Assembly (NCBI GenBank): GCA_024277835.1
Contig: JAJRUK010000195.1
Span: forward strand, 1-7,966
DNA: 7,966 bases
Direction of reading: 5' to 3'
From: Planctomycetota bacterium
GTDB taxonomy: Bacteria; Planctomycetota; Phycisphaerae; UBA1845
The position numbers were made by a program, and so were the translations under genes. Below are positions 4,673 through 7,966 of the stretch, in pieces. The notes below the pieces were generated by a model, which had not been told where the DNA came from, made no database searches, and saw only the letters and a program-made list of their open reading frames with translations. Position 1 is the first letter of the stretch, and every line of letters starts with the position of its first letter.

Positions 4673-5758
4673 CTGACCACAAGCAGCACAACAACAACCC
4701 CGTTCCCCACAACCCGCTATCAAGGCAGCAAGCGCAAGCTAACCGGCGCGATCCTCGCCCAACTCGAAAACCTCGAGTTCACAACCGCCCTCGATGCCTT
4801 CGCCGGTACCGGAGCGGTCGCGCATAGCTTAAAGAACATCCGCAAGCACGTCACCTACAACGACGCCCTCGCCTTCAACCACCAGATAGGCCTTGCCCTG
4901 ATCGAAAATGATACCGTCACAATTAGCGACGCGGATATCATGAGTGCCACGTCACGGCACCCCGGCATCGACTACGACAACTTCATCGAACAGACGTTCG
5001 ACGACATCTACTTCACCAGCGAAGAAAACACCTGGCTCGACGTGACCACCCAGAATATCCGCCGGGTCGAATGCAAGTACAAACGTGCGATGCTCTTCTA
5101 TGCCCTCTTCCAGTCAACCATGATCAAACGCCCGTACAATCTCTTTCACCGCAAGAACCTTTACATGCGAACCGCCAACGTCGAGCGATCCTTCGGCAAC
5201 AAAGCCACCTGGGATCGCCCCTTCCCTGACCACTTCACAAAATTCGCCCTCGAAGCAAACGCAGCCATCATCAACACCAACGGAACCTGCAACGCGACCT
5301 GCCGCGACGCACTCGCGATCGAAGAGACCTTCGACCTCGTCTACATCGACCCGCCCTATGTAAGCGGATCAACATCAGGAAGAAAGGTCGGAGCTAAGGT
5401 CGGGGTTTCGGTCGGGGTGGACTATCACCACTTCTACCATTTCCTCGAAGGCATGACCCGCTACGCCGACTGGCCCACGCTGGTTGATCAAACCTCAAAA
5501 CATCGGCGACTAAAAAGTCAAAGCAACCCCTGGTGCAACGGTTCCAAGAACACAGAAATGTTCAGCCACCTCTTCGAGCGCTTCGAAAAAAGCATCCTCG
5601 TCATTTCCTACCGAAGCGACGGCACCCCTTCCATCGACGAGCTAAGAGCAAGACTCGCTCGCGTAAAACAAAACGTCACCGTCATCGAAGGCAAGCGTTA
5701 CCAATACGCCCTATCAACAAACCGAAAATCCCACGAAGTCCTACTGATCGGACGTTAA
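4673..5758 (+). CDS. D12-class adenine-N6 DNA methyltransferase
   Basis: It transfers methyl from S-adenosylmethionine to adenine N6 in a short DNA target, as Dam and type II D12 enzymes do. From the CTG start the protein has 361 residues. Motif X is RYQGSKRKL (15-23), the SAM-binding motif I is LDAFAGTG (40-47), and catalytic motif IV is DPPY (226-229) after FDLVYI. Between them lies a family-like block around RPYNLFHRKNLYMR (153-166); after motif IV come DYHHFYHFLEG (250-260) and a C-terminal SYRSDGTPS region. Residues 235-249 (about GRKVGAKVGVSVGV) are encoded by repeat F and separate DPPY from the conserved DYHHF. The start is uncertain: GTG 4484 would add 63 residues read mostly from repeats. 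No restriction enzyme gene is adjacent, so it is an orphan methylase or the partner lies outside. It converges on lpxB. Confidence 0.9.
   Translation: MTTSSTTTTPFPTTRYQGSKRKLTGAILAQLENLEFTTALDAFAGTGAVAHSLKNIRKHVTYNDALAFNHQIGLALIENDTVTISDADIMSATSRHPGIDYDNFIEQTFDDIYFTSEENTWLDVTTQNIRRVECKYKRAMLFYALFQSTMIKRPYNLFHRKNLYMRTANVERSFGNKATWDRPFPDHFTKFALEANAAIINTNGTCNATCRDALAIEETFDLVYIDPPYVSGSTSGRKVGAKVGVSVGVDYHHFYHFLEGMTRYADWPTLVDQTSKHRRLKSQSNPWCNGSKNTEMFSHLFERFEKSILVISYRSDGTPSIDELRARLARVKQNVTVIEGKRYQYALSTNRKSHEVLLIGR
5386..5420 (+). repeat. Repeat F, copy 1, inside the methylase
   Basis: GGTCGG, GGTCGGGG and GGTCGGGG blocks separated by AGCTAA and TTTC. Read in the methylase frame as V-G-x-K-V-G-V-S-V-G, it lies six residues after DPPY. 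The same GGTCGGGG / TTTCGGTCGGGG motif appears on the minus strand three times in lpxB (6285-6340, 6379-6392, 7033-7076), read there in another frame as Ser-Gly-Ser-Arg. Confidence 0.75.
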
Positions 5759-5763
5759 CTCCC

Positions 5764-5787
5764 CGTAGGGTCCGCTGTGCGGACCTC
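5764..5787. terminator. Repeat D copy 2 between convergent genes, possible shared terminator
   Basis: A GGTCCGC / GCGGACC stem of seven pairs with a TGT loop, inside the 44-base gap between the methylase stop (5758) and the lpxB stop (5803). It is a second copy of the element at 3861-3884. The place suits a two-way transcription stop, but neither side has a strong T-run, so the function is inferred from position and stem strength. Confidence 0.45.
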
Positions 5788-5802
5788 TCTGCTACACAAA
5801 CA

Positions 5803-7182
5803 TCAATGCCCAGCGTGCTCGATCATCTCCAACAGCATCGCCGCCGTATTCGCAGACGCGTTGCTATCGCGCAGCGGACGAACCACCTCAGCAAGATCGC
5901 GCGACATCGCCTCGCGAGCCTCGACCGACCGAAGGAGCTGAATCGCCCGCGCTGCAATTGGCTCGGTAGACGCATAAAATGGCATGAACTCCGGCACCAC
6001 CTCTCGACCGGCCAGGATATTCGGCAGCGAGTAATGCTCCGTAGAAAGCATCCATCGCGCAATCGCATGATAGAAAAGTCGCGAGGCCTGATACATCACG
6101 ATCATCGGTTTGTGATGAAACGCAACCTCCAGCGTCGTCGTCCCGGAAGCAACCAACACAAGGTCCGCCGCCTCAATCAATTCCGAGTGGTCATTGTCAT
6201 AAAGACGACAGTTCAACCCACAGTTCGCAACCATCGATTCAATCACCCCGCGAACCCGATCATTAGCCACCGATACCCCAAACGAAAACCCCGACCCCGA
6301 CCGAAACCCCGACCGAGCCCCCGACCGAGATCCCGACCCAGTTTGGACGTTACGACGTTTCGACGCTTCGACGTTCCTCCCCGACCCCGACCACTCCACG
6401 ATTCGCTGCGCCACCTCAAGCTGCCCAGGCAACACCGAAGAAACAACCTGCTTCCGCGACCCGGGCAATAGCGCAACGGTCAGATCGCCAAGCCCACGAA
6501 TCGCCCGAACCTTTTCCGAATCAATCGTCTTGGCTGCGAACTGATCCGCCAGCGGATGTCCCACAAACCGAGCATCGATCCCCTGATCCCGAAAGAACGC
6601 CTCCTCAAACGGCATGATGCACGCGAGTCGATCCACGCGATGGCGAATCTTACAGATCCGGTACTTCCCCCACGCCCACATCTGCGGCGCAATGTAATAC
6701 AACACCGGAACCCCCGCCTGCTGCGACCGACCCGCCAGCGGCATGTGCAGCATCGGACTATCAATCACAACGCAAGCGTCGAAGTGCTCCATCCGAAGCC
6801 GCCGCTCGCAGACATCGAGCATCCGATACGCCCGCCCCGCATTCCCAAGCGCCCCCGCCAGCATGGCCTGGTGCGACGTCATATCAAAAACCGATTCGCA
6901 ACCCTCCGCAACCATCCGCGGACCCGTCGCACCCACGAAACTCGCCCCCGGACAAGCCTCGCGAATCGCCCGAATCAACGAAGCCCCGTGAACGTCCGCA
7001 CTCTGCTCCGCCACCGACAAGAACACCCTCGGCCCCGACCCCGACCCCGACCGAGACCCCGACCACGTCCCCGACCTTCCCACAGATTCATGCAAACCTG
7101 CCTCCCCGCCGTTCGAGGATTGCCCAGAGCTTGATTTTCTGATCCTACTATCCACGTCAAAACCCATTTTCGAGGTCGCCAT
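5803..7182 (-). CDS. lpxB: Lipid-A-disaccharide synthase, GT19, with repeat-encoded insertions
   Basis: LpxB joins UDP-2,3-diacylglucosamine and lipid X to form the lipid A disaccharide at the inner membrane. Marks of the family, numbered from ATG 7182 (459 residues): VAEQSADVHGA (57-67; the usual GEASGD with Gly-to-Ala changes but Glu, Ser and Asp kept), GATGPRM, VVIDSP (137-143, conserved Asp141), YYIAPQMWAWGKYR (162-175), MPFEEAFF (190-197), FVGHPLAD (206-213), LLPGSR (238-243), ASGTTTLE (345-352) and LPNILAGREVVPEF (386-399). The E. coli enzyme has 382 residues; the excess comes from a disordered Ser/Gly-rich N-terminus (about 1-50) and a roughly 37-residue insertion (about 264-300), both built from repeats. 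Start options are GTG 7203, ATG 7182, ATG 7167, or TTG 7095, which alone has a strong Shine-Dalgarno sequence (GGGGAGG at 7101-7107, 5-base gap) and gives 430 residues. It is divergent from rpsB. Confidence 0.93.
   Translation of the reverse strand: MATSKMGFDVDSRIRKSSSGQSSNGGEAGLHESVGRSGTWSGSRSGSGSGPRVFLSVAEQSADVHGASLIRAIREACPGASFVGATGPRMVAEGCESVFDMTSHQAMLAGALGNAGRAYRMLDVCERRLRMEHFDACVVIDSPMLHMPLAGRSQQAGVPVLYYIAPQMWAWGKYRICKIRHRVDRLACIMPFEEAFFRDQGIDARFVGHPLADQFAAKTIDSEKVRAIRGLGDLTVALLPGSRKQVVSSVLPGQLEVAQRIVEWSGSGRNVEASKRRNVQTGSGSRSGARSGFRSGSGFSFGVSVANDRVRGVIESMVANCGLNCRLYDNDHSELIEAADLVLVASGTTTLEVAFHHKPMIVMYQASRLFYHAIARWMLSTEHYSLPNILAGREVVPEFMPFYASTEPIAARAIQLLRSVEAREAMSRDLAEVVRPLRDSNASANTAAMLLEMIEHAGH
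6285..6392 (-). repeat. Composite F-E-F repeat insertion inside lpxB
   Basis: Repeat F blocks (6285-6340), the octamer array E copy 2 (6341-6375) and a further short F block (6379-6392) lie end to end. The block is about 108 bases, 36 codons, and keeps the frame. It is translated as Ser-Gly-rich, then RNVEASKRRNVQT, then alternating Ser-Gly-Ser-Arg. It falls between the helix after LLPGSR (QLEVAQRIVEW) and the strand FSFGVSVANDR, where other LpxB proteins have a short loop. The E part is the same element as 4599-4634, which is outside any gene I support. Confidence 0.8.
7033..7076 (-). repeat. Repeat F at the lpxB N-terminus
   Basis: Tandem TCGGGG hexamers with TCTCGG and ACGTGG variants encode RSGTWSGSRSGSGSG just before the first conserved strand (PRVFLSV). 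The frame is the same as in the internal lpxB copy. The N-terminal tail before it is polar and poorly conserved, so the repeat sits at the edge of the folded domain. Confidence 0.7.
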
Positions 7183-7267
7183 GGCTGTTTTATTCGCGAC
7201 CACAGCCCTGCGACAGGCGCACGCTACGCGTCTCGCGGGCGGGGGTCAAACCGCCGGTCCAGGGTTG

Positions 7268-7297
7268 TTGATTGTAGGGGCTGATCTGTTACATTAT
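7268..7297 (+). promoter_or_regulatory. Candidate rpsB promoter
   Basis: TTGATT (7268-7273) and TACATT (7290-7295), 16 bases apart, or CATTAT (7292-7297) at 18, resemble a sigma-70 promoter. It lies about 70 bases before the rpsB start, in the 182-base spacer between divergent lpxB and rpsB. Confidence 0.45.
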
Positions 7298-7303
7298 TCG
7301 GTT

Positions 7304-7319
7304 CGGACATTTCGGTCCG
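7304..7319 (+). other. Small hairpin in the rpsB leader
   Basis: CGGAC and GTCCG pair perfectly around a six-base loop, between the promoter candidate and the ribosome binding site. No T-run follows, so it is not a terminator. A role in leader-based control of the S2 operon is possible but unsupported beyond position. Confidence 0.3.
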
Positions 7320-7352
7320 CTGGAAAATCAGGTTAGGTATTCTTTTTGCACT

Positions 7353-7358
7353 GGAGGT
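7353..7358 (+). promoter_or_regulatory. Ribosome binding site fixing the TTG start of rpsB
   Basis: GGAGGT lies six bases before TTG 7365, from which S2 homology begins at once. The next in-frame ATG (codon 27) lies within conserved S2 sequence, so TTG is clearly the start. Confidence 0.8.
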
Positions 7359-7364
7359 AGTTTC

Positions 7365-7966
7365 TTGGCTTCGGAACTGGTACGTCAATTGGTGGATTCA
7401 GGTATCCACTTTGGCCACCGCGTGAGTCGCTGGAATCCCAAGATGTCACCGTACATCTACGGGAAGCGTAACGGCATCCACATCGTCGATATTCGAGAGA
7501 CGGTTCGTGGTCTGTTACGGGCGAAGAAGTTCATCGCGCAAGTGGTAGCCAAAGGGGACGATGTTCTTTTTGTTGGTACAAAACGTCAGGCGAAATTATT
7601 GATTCAGCAAACGGCTTTGAAGGTGGGCATGCCCTACGTTTCTGAGCGGTGGCTGGGTGGTACGCTGACGAATTTCCGCACGATTCGATCTCGCCTTGCG
7701 CGTCTCGATGAACTCGAGAAGGAGCAGGAAGACGGCACGTTGCTGGAATACAGTAAAAAAATGATCGCATCGCGCACACGCGAGCACCGCAAGATCAAGC
7801 GAAACCTCGAGGGCATCCGCACGATGGAACGCGCCCCCAAGGCGCTGATCATTGTCGACGTCGCTCGCGAGTACAACGCGATCCGTGAGGCGAGAAAACT
7901 AAAAATCCCGACGGTCTGTCTCATCGACACCGACTCGGATCCGGATCAGGCAGATATCCCGATCCC
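7365..7966 (+). CDS. rpsB: 30S ribosomal protein S2, 3' end beyond the right edge
   Basis: S2 binds the 30S subunit between head and body and is needed for S1 attachment. The first 200 residues are present and the frame is open to the edge. Family marks from the TTG start are LVDSGIHFGHRVSRWNPKM (9-27), YIYGKRNGIHIVDI (30-43), LFVGTKRQAK (68-77), YVSERWLGGTLTNF (91-104), MERAPKALIIVDVAREYNAI (154-173) and IPTVCLIDTDSDPDQADIPI (181-200). No residue or frame anomaly is seen. In many bacteria rpsB is followed by tsf (elongation factor Ts), which would lie outside this window. Its divergent neighbour lpxB is not a functional partner in translation. Confidence 0.98.
   Translation, partial: MASELVRQLVDSGIHFGHRVSRWNPKMSPYIYGKRNGIHIVDIRETVRGLLRAKKFIAQVVAKGDDVLFVGTKRQAKLLIQQTALKVGMPYVSERWLGGTLTNFRTIRSRLARLDELEKEQEDGTLLEYSKKMIASRTREHRKIKRNLEGIRTMERAPKALIIVDVAREYNAIREARKLKIPTVCLIDTDSDPDQADIPI

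Noticed and set aside
6285..6392. Intein or small domain inserted in LpxB
   Set aside because: About 36 low-complexity residues is far too short for an intein, and there are no splice-junction residues or endonuclease motifs.
6556..7134. Plus-strand open frame antisense to lpxB with Arg-Pro repeats
   Set aside because: It is the complement of lpxB codons; the Arg-Pro runs are simply repeat F read on the other strand.
7304..7319. Terminator upstream of rpsB
   Set aside because: The stem has only five pairs and no T-run follows; transcription must pass it to reach rpsB if the promoter call is right.
1..7966. tRNA, rRNA or insertion-sequence transposase genes
   Set aside because: No tRNA-like cloverleaf, rRNA sequence, transposase motif or long terminal inverted repeats were seen on either strand by eye.

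Overview
The window looks like chromosomal DNA from a Gram-negative bacterium, most plausibly a planctomycete or close relative. That is an inference from three things: an lpxB gene for outer-membrane lipid A, a FolD with an unusual active site, and a dense population of short palindromic and hexamer/octamer repeats in spacers and inside genes. No 16S or other diagnostic marker is present, so the phylum is not proven.

Layout from left to right. A secreted protein of unknown function runs leftward off the edge (1-616, minus). Divergent from it is a multi-membrane-span M48 zinc metalloprotease (826-2424, plus). A repeat-filled spacer (2425-2781) leads to folD, a one-carbon folate enzyme (2782-3681, plus). 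A second repeat-rich spacer (3682-4134) precedes a 96-residue protein I do not recognise (4135-4425, plus). A third spacer with two more repeats (4426-4672) leads to a D12-class adenine-N6 DNA methyltransferase (4673-5758, plus), whose best start is a CTG behind a consensus Shine-Dalgarno sequence. It converges on lpxB (5803-7182, minus) across 44 bases holding a hairpin. Finally rpsB, ribosomal protein S2, starts at TTG 7365 and runs off the right edge.

The genes do not form one pathway: they combine housekeeping functions (FolD, LpxB, S2) with accessory ones (protease, orphan methylase). No large gene cluster or defence island is visible. What links the window is its repeats. I count at least six recurring short families (A to F below) plus several single hairpins. 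Most sit in spacers, but members of families E and F lie inside lpxB, F lies inside the methylase right after its catalytic DPPY, and a separate hairpin lies inside the protease. These insertions keep the host frame. The F repeat is read in different frames in its two host genes, so what is conserved is the DNA rather than the peptide. This resembles in principle the palindromic elements that insert in Rickettsia genes, and it is the observation I would follow first. The second is that FolD lacks the catalytic lysine and has changed partner residues that the family normally keeps.
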